DNA of 64,000 bases from Variovorax ginsengisoli (GTDB taxonomy: Bacteria > Pseudomonadota > Gammaproteobacteria > Burkholderiales > Burkholderiaceae_C), in the NCBI RefSeq assembly GCF_006438845.1, contig NZ_RCZJ01000003.1, forward strand, positions 588,353 to 652,352, in the 5' to 3' direction. How positions within the stretch are numbered: position 1 is the stretch's first letter; the number at the start of each line of letters is the position of its first letter. Below the pieces are notes generated by a model, which saw nothing but the letters and a program-made list of their open reading frames with translations, was not told the origin of the DNA and searched no databases. This document shows positions 17,730 through 27,133 of this stretch, in pieces. The translations under genes and the position numbers were made by a program.

Positions 17730-18973
17730 CGATTTCCACACGCTCCTTCGCCGACGTCCGCCGGCACCTGCTCGCCCGCGACGAAATCGCGCTCGTCGAC
17801 CTGCGCGAGGAACATCCCTTCGCGCAGGCGCACCCGCTGTGGGCCGCCAACCTCCCGCTCGACCTGATCGAGCGCGATGCGGCACGGCGGATCCCGCGGC
17901 GCGACGTGCTGATCGTGCTGTACGGCGAGCAGGACGGCGTCGACCGCGTGCCTGCCGCCGCCGAGCGCTTCGCGGCGCTGGGCTATACGAACGTGCACGC
18001 GCTCGAAGGCGGTCTCGACGGCTGGCGCGCCGCCGGCGGGGAGCTGTTCCGCGACGTCAACGTGCCGAGCAAGTCCTTTGGCGAACTGGTCGAACATGAG
18101 CGGCACACGCCCTCGCTGTCGGCGCAGGAAGTGAAGGCGCTGATCGACGCGAAGGCCGACGTGGTGGTGCTCGACGCCCGCCGCTTCGACGAATACCGCA
18201 CCATGAGCATCCCAGGTGCCACCAGCGTGCCGGGCGCCGAGCTGGTGCTGCGTGCCCGCGAACTCGCACCCGATCCGAAGACGCAGGTCATCGTCAACTG
18301 CGCCGGCCGCACGCGCAGCATCATCGGCACGCAGTCGCTGGTGAATGCCGGCCTGCCGAACCCGGTGGCCGCGCTGCGCAACGGCACCATCGGCTGGAAG
18401 CTGGCGGGCCAGGTGCTCGACACCGGCGCGGCGCGCCAGGCGCCCGACGCCAGCACCTCCAACCGCGCCGCAGCGCAGGCCGGTGCCCGCGCCGTGGCTG
18501 AGCGCGCGGGCGTGCGCTGGCTCGCGCTGGACGCACTCGCATCGCTCGACGCGTCCACGCGCACCGTCTACCGCTTCGACGTGCGCACGCCCGAGGAGCA
18601 CGCAGCAGGCCACCTGCCCGGCTTCGCCAGCGCGCCCGGTGGTCAGCTGGTGCAGGAGACCGACCACGCCGTGCCCGTGCGCGGTGCACGCATCGTGCTG
18701 GCCGACGACGACGGCGTGCGAGCGCCGATGACGGCGTCGTGGCTCGCGCAGATGGGTTGGGAGGTGTACGTCGTCGACCCGCTGGCCCCCGCCAGCGCGC
18801 GCAGCGAAATCGACACACCGGCCGTCGCGCATTCGGTCGGCGCGCAACGGTACCGCCGCCCCTATGAAGGCACCGACGCGCCGCCCGAGGCCATGCAGGC
18901 CTACCTCGATTGGGAGTTCGGCCTGGTCGCGCAATTGGCGCGCGACGGCACGCACCATTTCAAGATCGTCTGA
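17726..18973 (+). CDS. Three-domain rhodanese-like sulfurtransferase with one catalytic cysteine
   Basis: Overlaps the dioxygenase stop by four bases. Three rhodanese-like modules can be traced in 415 residues: ~5-108 (ALVDLREEHPF, then VLYGEQDGVDRV at the active loop, no Cys), ~130-232 (VVVLDARRFDEYRTMSIPGA, with Cys192 in NCAGRTRS), and ~265-355 (YRFDVRTPEEHAAGHLPG, loop LADDDGVRAP, no Cys). Only the middle module can form a persulfide. The gene is translated with a thiol dioxygenase, so it may handle sulfane sulfur, sulfite or thiosulfate from thiol breakdown (inference). No signal peptide; cytoplasmic. Hairpin-forming sequence follows the stop. Confidence 0.88.
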   Translation: MTISTRSFADVRRHLLARDEIALVDLREEHPFAQAHPLWAANLPLDLIERDAARRIPRRDVLIVLYGEQDGVDRVPAAAERFAALGYTNVHALEGGLDGWRAAGGELFRDVNVPSKSFGELVEHERHTPSLSAQEVKALIDAKADVVVLDARRFDEYRTMSIPGATSVPGAELVLRARELAPDPKTQVIVNCAGRTRSIIGTQSLVNAGLPNPVAALRNGTIGWKLAGQVLDTGAARQAPDASTSNRAAAQAGARAVAERAGVRWLALDALASLDASTRTVYRFDVRTPEEHAAGHLPGFASAPGGQLVQETDHAVPVRGARIVLADDDGVRAPMTASWLAQMGWEVYVVDPLAPASARSEIDTPAVAHSVGAQRYRRPYEGTDAPPEAMQAYLDWEFGLVAQLARDGTHHFKIV

Positions 18974-19003
18974 AACGACAACGGGCCCGAAGGCCCGTCG
19001 TTC
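18974..19003. terminator. Bidirectional hairpin between convergent genes
   Basis: Near-perfect stem (acgggcc-cgaa-ggcccgt, flanked by aacgac and cgtt) filling most of the 48 bases between the rhodanese and the helicase stops. Only short T/A runs flank it, so strength is uncertain. Confidence 0.6.
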
Positions 19004-19021
19004 GATACGCGCAAGCGCGGA

Positions 19022-20494
<1,473 letters not shown>

Positions 20495-20598
20495 GAAGCC
20501 CGCTATTGTCGCACTGCGGCAAAAAACGGCAATGACAGTGCGGTGACTTGCCAATCGGCTGCTCGATCAGGCGCGGCCGCTCTCTGCGCCGCGACTGT

Positions 20599-21471
20599 CT
20601 ACAGCTGCTTCGCAGCGAAGGTGTCGCAGGCCTGAATGGTTCCGGTCTTGTAGCCGGCACCGAACCAACGCTGACGCTGCGCGCTGGTGCCATGGGTGAA
20701 GCTGTCGGGCACGACGGCTCGGCCAGCGGACCGCTGCAATGCGTCGTCGCCGATCTTCTGCGCGGCGTTCATCGCCGCCTCGATATCGCCCGGGTCGAGC
20801 CATTGTTTGGACTGCTGCGAACGGTTGGCCCACACACCGGCGAAGCAGTCCGCCTGCAATTCGACCCGCACGCTCATCGCGTTGTTTTGCGACTCGCTCA
20901 AGCGGCTGCGCATGCCGTCGACCTTCGCGGTGACGCCGAGTTCGTCCTGCACATGGTGTCCGACCTCGTGCGCGATCACATAAGCCTGGGCGAATTCGCC
21001 GGGCGCACCGAGATCCCGCTTGAGCGTGTCGAAGAACCCCAGGTCGATATAAACCTTCTTGTCGCCTGGGCAGTAGAAAGGTCCCATGGCCGACTGGCCC
21101 GTGCCGCATGCCGTCGGCGTGGCGCCGCGAAACAGCACGAGGCGTGGCGGCTGGTAGGTACCGCCGTTCTGTTGAAACGCTTGCGTCCAGACCACCTCGG
21201 TGTTCTTGAGCACGGTCGACACGAATGCCGCCTCACGGTCATCGGGCGGGGGCTTTTGCGCAGGGCCCTGCTGAACTTGGGGCGTACCACCCTGCCCGCT
21301 GAGCAGGCCGAGCACAGTGAGTGGATTGATGCCGAAGATCCAGCCCGCCACGAGCGCCACTGCGACGGTGCCGATGCCGACACTGCGCCCGCCGATGGGA
21401 AACCCGCCGCCTCCACCGCTGCTGCGGCGGTCTTCGACGTTGTCCGACTGTTCGTTGCCTTCCCATCTCAT
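20599..21471 (-). CDS. Neutral zinc metallopeptidase, YpfJ family
   Basis: 290 residues. A Gly-rich cytosolic start (SSGGGGGFPIGGRSVG) leads to one membrane segment (GIGTVAVALVAGWIFGI, about residues 32-48), then the periplasmic catalytic domain with AYVIAHEVGHHVQDELG, giving the HExxH zinc motif, and a downstream ELQADCFAGVWA, the usual Glu region. YpfJ-type proteins are widespread but have no firmly known substrate. Gly/Pro-rich linker at ~60-72 (GGTPQVQQGPAQKPPPDD). The gene is separated by about 100 bases from the helicase gene. Confidence 0.9.
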   Translation of the reverse strand: MRWEGNEQSDNVEDRRSSGGGGGFPIGGRSVGIGTVAVALVAGWIFGINPLTVLGLLSGQGGTPQVQQGPAQKPPPDDREAAFVSTVLKNTEVVWTQAFQQNGGTYQPPRLVLFRGATPTACGTGQSAMGPFYCPGDKKVYIDLGFFDTLKRDLGAPGEFAQAYVIAHEVGHHVQDELGVTAKVDGMRSRLSESQNNAMSVRVELQADCFAGVWANRSQQSKQWLDPGDIEAAMNAAQKIGDDALQRSAGRAVVPDSFTHGTSAQRQRWFGAGYKTGTIQACDTFAAKQL

Positions 21472-21517
21472 CGCACGCTCCTTTGCCGCTGTGCGGCGTT
21501 TCGCGGATCGTACGCGT

Positions 21518-21781
21518 TCAACGGGCCGCGGCGTAGCCGACTTGCATCAGACCGCGAGCGTCCGCCCTGGACGAACGGGAGGCGGCGTAGAGGTTGGGCG
21601 CAGCGCCCGCGTTGGCGACCTGGCCGGCGCGCTCGGCGGCCTCGCGCAGCTCGGCTTTCTGCACCTGCGACTGCGCGACCGACACCATCGCGACGATTTG
21701 CACCAGCACGACACTCAACAACACCGCAAGCAGCAACCAGCGGTATGGACTCGTGTCACTCGTGGACGAAGGAAAACGCAT
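21518..21781 (-). CDS. Small single-pass membrane protein, unknown
   Basis: 87 residues if translation begins at the ATG at 21781 (MRFPSSTSDT), which has GGAG seven bases upstream; a longer start at 21841 has none. The product has a short polar N terminus, one hydrophobic helix (WLLLAVLLSVVLVQIVAMVSV) and a periplasmic Ala-rich charged helix (AELREAAERAGQVANAG). It lies between the metallopeptidase and dcd genes on the same strand. I do not recognise a family; position suggests no specific role. Confidence 0.6.
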   Translation of the reverse strand: MRFPSSTSDTSPYRWLLLAVLLSVVLVQIVAMVSVAQSQVQKAELREAAERAGQVANAGAAPNLYAASRSSRADARGLMQVGYAAAR

Positions 21782-21898
21782 GTCGAACTCCGAAGACCGC
21801 GGGCACTGCGCGATCCGGGAGCGATCCTGATGCTTCGCCACGTCCGGCTCGCGGGTGCGGAGGCGCGAGCGGATGTAGGACCGAAGCGGAGCCTCGGC

Positions 21899-22471
21899 TC
21901 AGGCTTTGGGCAGCGTGACGCCGCTCTGGCCCTGGTACTTGCCGCCGCGGTCCTTGTAGCTGACCTCGCAGACGTCGTCCTTGTCGCTTTCGAAGAACAG
22001 GACCTGGGCGCAGCCTTCGCCCGCGTAGATCTTGGCAGGCAGCGGCGTGGTGTTGCTGAACTCGAGCGTCACATAGCCTTCCCATTCGGGCTCGAAAGGA
22101 GTGACGTTGACGATGATCCCGCATCGCGCATAAGTGCTCTTGCCCAGGCAGATGGTCAGCACGTTGCGCGGGATGCGGAAGTACTCGACCGTGCGCGCCA
22201 GCGCGAAGCTGTTGGGCGGAATGATGCAGTAGTCACCATGCATGTCGACGAAGCTCTTCTCGTCGAAGTTCTTCGGGTCGACCACCGTGCTGTGGATGTT
22301 GGTGAAGACCTTGAATTCCGGGGCGCAGCGGATGTCGTAGCCGTAGCTCGACGTGCCGTAGCTGATGATCTTGTGGCCCTCGCGCTCGCGGATCTGTCCG
22401 GGCTCGAAAGGATCGATCATGCCGGTCTGCTCGGCCATGCGCCGGATCCACTTGTCGCTCTTGATAGACAT
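21899..22471 (-). CDS. dcd: dCTP deaminase Dcd
   Basis: 190 residues from the ATG at 22471 ([12 protein letters not shown]), matching the family length. Core motifs are [40 protein letters not shown] with the Arg/Ser of the nucleotide site, [18 protein letters not shown] with the catalytic Glu, and [13 protein letters not shown]. It deaminates dCTP to dUTP, supplying dUMP for thymidylate synthesis. The bases just upstream are repeat copy C, and no Shine-Dalgarno site is evident before the ATG. Confidence 0.95.
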   Translation of the reverse strand: MSIKSDKWIRRMAEQTGMIDPFEPGQIREREGHKIISYGTSSYGYDIRCAPEFKVFTNIHSTVVDPKNFDEKSFVDMHGDYCIIPPNSFALARTVEYFRIPRNVLTICLGKSTYARCGIIVNVTPFEPEWEGYVTLEFSNTTPLPAKIYAGEGCAQVLFFESDKDDVCEVSYKDRGGKYQGQSGVTLPKA

Positions 22472-22474
22472 TGA

Positions 22475-22568
22475 AAACACCCCCAGTCTTCGCGCACTTC
22501 GTGTCGCTTCGCCAACCCCCTCCAGGGGGCAACACCAGCGGTCCGGCAAAGCCGGTCCCGCGGTGTTT
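22475..22568 (+). repeat. Intergenic GC-rich repeat, copy C
   Basis: Between dcd and guaD (both minus strand), beginning four bases from the dcd start codon. It carries the same leading block as copies A and B and hairpins ccccctccaggggg and gtccggcaaagccggtc. Its ends are complementary (aaacacc at 22475-22481 and ggtgttt at 22562-22568), giving a 94-base unit with terminal inverted repeats. Confidence 0.85.
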
Positions 22569-22628
22569 CCCTAAGGAAAATCACCGCGCTCGCTGGGTCG
22601 GCGATTGTGTCATGGTGCCGCAGCCGGC

Positions 22629-23921
22629 TCAGGCCGGCAGCGCCTGCGAAATCACCGTCCGCTCGATCAGCCGGTCGTCGCCCAGCACGATCATCGCGAA
22701 CAGCAGTTCCTCCAGGTTGGCGGCCAGCCCCGTCTTGCGCGCCAGCAGCGGCGTGGCCTTCGGGTCGATCACCACGAAGTCGGCCTCGCAGCCCGGCTGC
22801 AGGTTGCCGATCACACCCGCCAGGCCCAGCGCCTCGGCCGCGCCGCCGGTGTGGCGCCACCAGAGCTCCGAAGGCGCGATGCTGATGCCCGGCTTGGTCT
22901 GGCCTTCTCGGCCGACGTAGTACGCCGCCATCATGGTCGTGAAGGGGCTGAAGCTGGTGCCTCCGCCCACGTCGCTCGCGAGGCCGTAGCGATAGCCGAT
23001 GCGGTCGGCGCCCTCGAAGTCGAAGAAGCCGCTGCCCAGGAACAGGTTGCTGGTCGGGCTCACGGCCGTGGCCGTTTTCGTCGAACGCATCAGGCGACGG
23101 TCGTCGTCGTCGAAGTGGATGCAGTGCGCGTACACGGCGCGCTCGCGCATCAGGCCGAAGCCGTTGTAGACCTCCAGGTAAGAACGCGCATGCGGGAACA
23201 GCTCGCGCGCCCACTTCACTTCGTCCTTGTTTTCGGCGACGTGCGAATGGATCCAGGTGTCGGGGTACTTCGCCGCCAGCTCGCCGGCACCGCGCAACTG
23301 CGCATCGGTGCTCGTCGGCGCGAAGCGCGGCGTGATGGCGTAGCCGAGGCGGTCGACGCCGTGCCATTGCCGGATAAGCGACTCGGTGTCGGCCAGGCTC
23401 TGCGCAGTTTCGTCACGCACGCCGTCGGGCGAATGGCGGTCCTGCAGCACCTTGCCGGTGATCATGCGCAGCCCGCGCCGCTGCGCCGATGCGAAGAAAG
23501 CCTGCACCGACGCGACGTGCGAGGTCGCAAAGGTCAGCGAGGTCGTCACACCGTTGCGCAGCAGCTCGTCGAAGAAGACCTCGGCGACCGCCTCTGAATG
23601 CGCCGCCTCGGCGAAGCGGCTTTCGGCGGGAAAGGTGTAGTTCTCCAGCCAGGGCAGCAGCCCGTCGGCCGGCGCGCCGATGATGTCGGTTTGCGGGAAG
23701 TGGATGTGCATGTCGACGAAGCCCGGCGCCAGGATGCGGCCCGGCCAGTGCGTGACCGCGGCCTCGGGATGGCGCGGCGCCACGGCAGCGTGGCTACCGG
23801 CGTCGAGCACGCGCTGACGGCCGTCGGCATCGGGCGCGACAACCAGCAGGCCGTCTTCGTCGAACAAAGGACGACCTGCATCGTCGAAGCGCAGGAGGGA
23901 GGCGCGGTAGGCTCTTTTCAT
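22629..23921 (-). CDS. guaD: Guanine deaminase
   Basis: 430 residues, amidohydrolase fold. Zinc ligands and family motifs are present: GFVDMHIHFPQTD (HxH), IHSHVAENKDEV, YAHCIHFDDDD (His), and SDVGGGTSFSPF (Asp). The FPQTDIIGAPADGLLPWLE stretch is specific to guanine deaminase among amidohydrolases. It converts guanine to xanthine, the substrate of the xanthine dehydrogenase encoded at 56878-60934. An orphan BMP-type receptor gene lies immediately upstream on the same strand, suggesting uptake of the same purine or its nucleoside. The start at 23921 is the first in frame and gives the family N terminus. Confidence 0.95.
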   Translation of the reverse strand: MKRAYRASLLRFDDAGRPLFDEDGLLVVAPDADGRQRVLDAGSHAAVAPRHPEAAVTHWPGRILAPGFVDMHIHFPQTDIIGAPADGLLPWLENYTFPAESRFAEAAHSEAVAEVFFDELLRNGVTTSLTFATSHVASVQAFFASAQRRGLRMITGKVLQDRHSPDGVRDETAQSLADTESLIRQWHGVDRLGYAITPRFAPTSTDAQLRGAGELAAKYPDTWIHSHVAENKDEVKWARELFPHARSYLEVYNGFGLMRERAVYAHCIHFDDDDRRLMRSTKTATAVSPTSNLFLGSGFFDFEGADRIGYRYGLASDVGGGTSFSPFTTMMAAYYVGREGQTKPGISIAPSELWWRHTGGAAEALGLAGVIGNLQPGCEADFVVIDPKATPLLARKTGLAANLEELLFAMIVLGDDRLIERTVISQALPA

Positions 23922-23978
23922 CGTGTCAGGAGCCTAGCGCAAGCCGTGCCAGCGCGGATCGGCTCTCTCGTATAGCGG

Positions 23979-25073
23979 CTATCGAGCGACGCGGCCCTGG
24001 ACGCCGACGACCAGCCAGTTCATCTTCAGGATCTGCTCATCGGTGAGCGCACTGCCCTTGGCGATCACGACATGGCCTTCGTTGTCGCGCACGTCGGCGG
24101 CCACGGCGGCGAAGGGCCGCAGCTTGCCGGCCGCGATGTCCTGCTGTCGCGCCAGCACCTCGTCCTGCACCGTCTTGGGCACCTTCGGGCCGAAGTCGCC
24201 GACGCGGATCATTCCTTCCTTCACGCCGCCCCAGACATTGCCAGGCTTCCAGCTGCCGTCGAGCACCGCACGGGCGCGCTGCGTGTAGTAGCCGCCCCAT
24301 TGGTGCGTCACCGCGACGATCTGCGCGTCGGGCGCCACCTTGCGCATGTCGGAGTGATAGGCCACGGCCATCTTCCCGCGCTCCTGCGCGGCCGCCATCA
24401 CGGCGGTCGAGCCGGTGTGGAAGGCGATCACGTCGACGTCCTGGTTGAACAGCGTCATGGCCGCGTCGCGCTCCTTCGGCGGGTCGAACCAGGCATCGAG
24501 CCACACGACCTTGACCTGCGCTTTCGGGTCGACAGAACGCATGCCCAGCGTGAACGCGTTGATGCCCTGCAGCACCTCGGGAATCGGGAAGCCCGCGACA
24601 TAACCCGCCACGTGCGTCTTCGTCATGCGACCGGCGGCCACGCCCGCCAAGTACCGGCCTTCGTAGTAGCGCGCATTGGACGCCGAGACGTTGGGCGTGG
24701 TCTGGTAACCGGTGACCGATTCGAACTTCACGTCCGGGAAGTCCCTCGCCACCTTCAACGTCGGCGCCATGTAGCCGAAGCTGGGCGTGAAGATGAGTTG
24801 GTTGCCTTGCTGGGCCAGGTCGCGGATCACACGCTCGGCGTCGGCGCCCTCGGGCACGTTCTCGACGAAGGTGGTCTTCACCTTGGCGCCCAGCGCGGCC
24901 TCGACGGCCCTGCGGGCCTCGTCGTGCTGGTGCACCCAGCCGGCGTCGGCCAGCGGCGCGACGTAGACGAAGCCGATCTTCAGCGGCGGTGCGACCGGCG
25001 CAGCGGGTTGTGAAAAAGCGGGAGACGAAAAGCAACAGGCAGCCGCGAACGCGGCCACGAGGTTTTTGTACAT
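23979..25073 (-). CDS. BMP-family (Med/PnrA-like) periplasmic receptor without linked permease
   Basis: 364 residues from the ATG at 25073, which has GAGGA five bases upstream. Signal peptide ends near PAFSQ (residue 22). The BMP family core is clear: KIGFVYVAPLADAGWVHQHD, TFVENVPEGADAERVIRDLA, FGYMAPTLKVARDFPDVKFE, GRYLAGVAAGRMTKT. Relatives bind purine nucleosides or bases for ABC import. It lies just upstream of guaD (57-base gap) and resembles the receptor at 51047-52216, so it may supply an alternate receptor to the permease encoded there (inference). Unlike that one it is not a lipoprotein. Confidence 0.92.
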   Translation of the reverse strand: MYKNLVAAFAAACCFSSPAFSQPAAPVAPPLKIGFVYVAPLADAGWVHQHDEARRAVEAALGAKVKTTFVENVPEGADAERVIRDLAQQGNQLIFTPSFGYMAPTLKVARDFPDVKFESVTGYQTTPNVSASNARYYEGRYLAGVAAGRMTKTHVAGYVAGFPIPEVLQGINAFTLGMRSVDPKAQVKVVWLDAWFDPPKERDAAMTLFNQDVDVIAFHTGSTAVMAAAQERGKMAVAYHSDMRKVAPDAQIVAVTHQWGGYYTQRARAVLDGSWKPGNVWGGVKEGMIRVGDFGPKVPKTVQDEVLARQQDIAAGKLRPFAAVAADVRDNEGHVVIAKGSALTDEQILKMNWLVVGVQGRVAR

Positions 25074-25101
25074 GGTGTTCCTCAACATGGCCCCGGTGAA
25101 A

Positions 25102-25136
25102 TAAAAACGCGCTGCAGCCGGGACGCCTGCAACGCG
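25102..25136 (-). terminator. Intrinsic terminator after hpaG
   Basis: Ten-base arms with one mismatch (cgcgctgcag and ctgcaacgcg) around a nine-base loop. On the minus strand the stem ends in five T residues. It separates the hpa operon from the BMP receptor gene, which must then have its own promoter. Confidence 0.75.
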
Positions 25137-25145
25137 AGGCGCATT

Positions 25146-26126
25146 TTAAGGGCTCGCGCCGCCCTCGCCTTTTGCAGCCCGCTCGCCCTTGGCGCGCCGC
25201 AGGTTGTCCTTGAGGTGCTCCGGCACGCGCTCGTCGAAGCCCAGCGCCACGCGGCGCACCTCCGGCGTGTCGGTCGGCGCATGGCCCACGCCGAGCGCGC
25301 TGGCGCGCGGCGCATCGATGGCGACCACCGTGCCTTCGACCCGGCCGATGCCGGTGATCTCGCAGGCCACCACATCGCCCGCGTCGACCGAACGCGAATG
25401 GCACGGTGTGCCCATGAGGATGACGTCACCCGGCATCAGCGTGATGTGCCGCGCGATGTCGGCGATCACGTAGTGCGGCCCCCAGATCGTCTCGTCGCCG
25501 ATGTTCGCCTCCTGCACGACGAGGCCATTGACGGTGGTGCGCAAGGTCTGCGCGAACAAGTCGACGCCGCGCACGATGCCCGGGCCGATCGGCAGCAACG
25601 TGTCGGCGCCCTTCACGCGCAGCATCGAGCCCTGGTCGGTGTCGCGAAAATCCTGCAGGCCCATGTCGAGCGCGGGGCAGAAGCCCTCGATGAAGTCCCA
25701 AGCCTCGTCGGGCGTCACGTTGCGGCAGGTCTTGCCGATGACCACCGCGTACTCGCCTTCGTAGTTGAGGTACTTCACGTCGGCGGGTTTCAGGATCTGC
25801 CCGCCGTGGCCGTTGAGCGCCGTCAGCGGCTTGGTGAAGTAGGTGGGTGTCTCGGTCGGCTTCGGCTTGTTGCGCGTCTCGTGGCTGCGCGAGCTGTACG
25901 AGATGTGCACCGCGATGATCTTGCTGGGCGACACCGGCGGCAGGTAGCTCTGTCCTTCCACGTCGAGCATGCGCCCGTCGTCGAGCCGCAGCTGGCCTGC
26001 ATCGGCGCCCTCTTCCACCACCGTGCCCCAGAAGGCGCTGCCGCCGACCAGCACGCGGCGGCGCTCGACGCGGGGGCCGCGCATCACGGACGGCAGTTCG
26101 TTGAACGGAAATTCAAAGCTGAGCAT
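25146..26126 (-). CDS. hpaG: Fumarylacetoacetate-hydrolase-family enzyme, HpaG-like isomerase/decarboxylase
   Basis: 326 residues with the FAH fold. Metal ligands are expected in YEGEYAVVIGK (ExE) and the Asp of DMGLQDFRD; the start of the fold is SKIIAVHISYSSRSHE. In the homoprotocatechuate route HpaG decarboxylates and isomerises 5-oxo-pent-3-ene-1,2,5-tricarboxylate. E. coli HpaG is a two-domain protein of about 430 residues; this one is single-domain, like the separate HpaG1/G2 chains in some pseudomonads, so only one of the two steps may be carried out. It is the last gene of the operon and is separated from hpaD by repeat copy D. Confidence 0.85.
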   Translation of the reverse strand: MLSFEFPFNELPSVMRGPRVERRRVLVGGSAFWGTVVEEGADAGQLRLDDGRMLDVEGQSYLPPVSPSKIIAVHISYSSRSHETRNKPKPTETPTYFTKPLTALNGHGGQILKPADVKYLNYEGEYAVVIGKTCRNVTPDEAWDFIEGFCPALDMGLQDFRDTDQGSMLRVKGADTLLPIGPGIVRGVDLFAQTLRTTVNGLVVQEANIGDETIWGPHYVIADIARHITLMPGDVILMGTPCHSRSVDAGDVVACEITGIGRVEGTVVAIDAPRASALGVGHAPTDTPEVRRVALGFDERVPEHLKDNLRRAKGERAAKGEGGASP

Positions 26127-26150
26127 GGTGTCGTCTCGATGTCTGTTTCA

Positions 26151-26238
26151 GGAACACCATGGAGCCGGCTCTGCCGGTCCACCGGTGTTGCCCCCGGTAG
26201 GGGGAGGGAGGCCACACGAAGTGGGCAAGCCTGGGAGC
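26151..26238 (-). repeat. Intergenic GC-rich repeat, copy D (inverted)
   Basis: Reverse-oriented and more diverged copy between hpaD and hpaG. Read on the minus strand it keeps the order of parts: ccaggcttgcccacttcgtg, hairpin ccccctaccggggg, hairpin accggcagagccggct, and end ggtgttcctg. It points in the same direction as the operon that contains it. Confidence 0.75.
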
Positions 26239-26241
26239 GAG

Positions 26242-27108
26242 TCAGGTGCTGAACCACATGTGGATGTTGCCGGTGCCCCGGGCGTTTTCGTAGGCCGAGA
26301 GCGTCTCGCCCTTGGTGCGGCACGCAGCACCGCCCATTGCGCCGAGCATCTGCAGGTAGTGCGCGCCGAAGGCTTCCCACGGCAGGCGGCGGTACTCGGC
26401 GTCCCAGCGCTCCAGGATCTGGTCGTGCCGACCCTGGCGCAGCAGCTCGATCGCGCCCTTGTCGCTCGCGATGTTCTCGGGCCGCGACACGTTGCTCTCG
26501 TGAAAGATGCGCGGATGGTTCGGCTTCCAGTCGATGCCGTTGAACTTGTGGCTCAGTGCGCCCGACGCGATGAGCAGCACCCGCAGGTCGCTGCGCGCGA
26601 TGGCCTCGCCGATCGCCTCGCCCGACTTCAGGAAGTGCGGCCACTCGCAGTTCTGGCAAGAGCTGACCGTGACGACGGGCATCGCCGGATCCTCGAAGCC
26701 CAAGTGCTTCACCAGGTTGATCGTCGGGTACTGCCGGCCGAGGTCGGGATGCGAAATGGCGCGGTTGTAGCCGCCACGTTCGCGCGACACCGCCTCGATC
26801 GATCGCGCCAGTTGCGGATGCCCGTGGTAATCGTAGGGCACACCGTGCAGGTACCACGGCATCTCGTCGGACGTGTACATGCCGCTGTACTGCCGACCCG
26901 CGTCGACCAGGTGGTAGCCGGTGGTGAACCAGTGCGTGTCGAAGAGCACGACGACGTCCGGCTTCGCCTCGGCGATCTTCGCGCGCAGCCGCGCGTAGCC
27001 GGCGATCAGGTCCGAGTCCTCGCCCGCGCCCTGGAGGCGGCGGAACTCCTCGCACTGCATCAGGCCCGGGTGGTGCGACACCATGGCGGCGCCAACGATC
27101 TGTCCCAT
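26242..27108 (-). CDS. hpaD: 3,4-dihydroxyphenylacetate 2,3-dioxygenase, class III (LigB fold)
   Basis: 288 residues from the ATG at 27108, preceded by AAGGAG with an eight-base spacer. The product resembles E. coli HpaD/HpcB: SHHPGL near residue 12 (metal His), VVVLFDTHWFTTGYHLVDAG, GMYTSDEMPWYLHGVPYDYHGHP, and ASGALSHKFNG near residue 190. It opens the ring of homoprotocatechuate next to the hydroxyls with Fe(II). The order hpaH-hpaE-hpaD-hpaG on one strand agrees. Other LigB enzymes acting on different catechols cannot be fully excluded, but the neighbours make this the best reading. Confidence 0.9.
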   Translation of the reverse strand: MGQIVGAAMVSHHPGLMQCEEFRRLQGAGEDSDLIAGYARLRAKIAEAKPDVVVLFDTHWFTTGYHLVDAGRQYSGMYTSDEMPWYLHGVPYDYHGHPQLARSIEAVSRERGGYNRAISHPDLGRQYPTINLVKHLGFEDPAMPVVTVSSCQNCEWPHFLKSGEAIGEAIARSDLRVLLIASGALSHKFNGIDWKPNHPRIFHESNVSRPENIASDKGAIELLRQGRHDQILERWDAEYRRLPWEAFGAHYLQMLGAMGGAACRTKGETLSAYENARGTGNIHMWFST

Positions 27109-27133
27109 GTCTTTGTCTCCTTGTCGGATGAAA

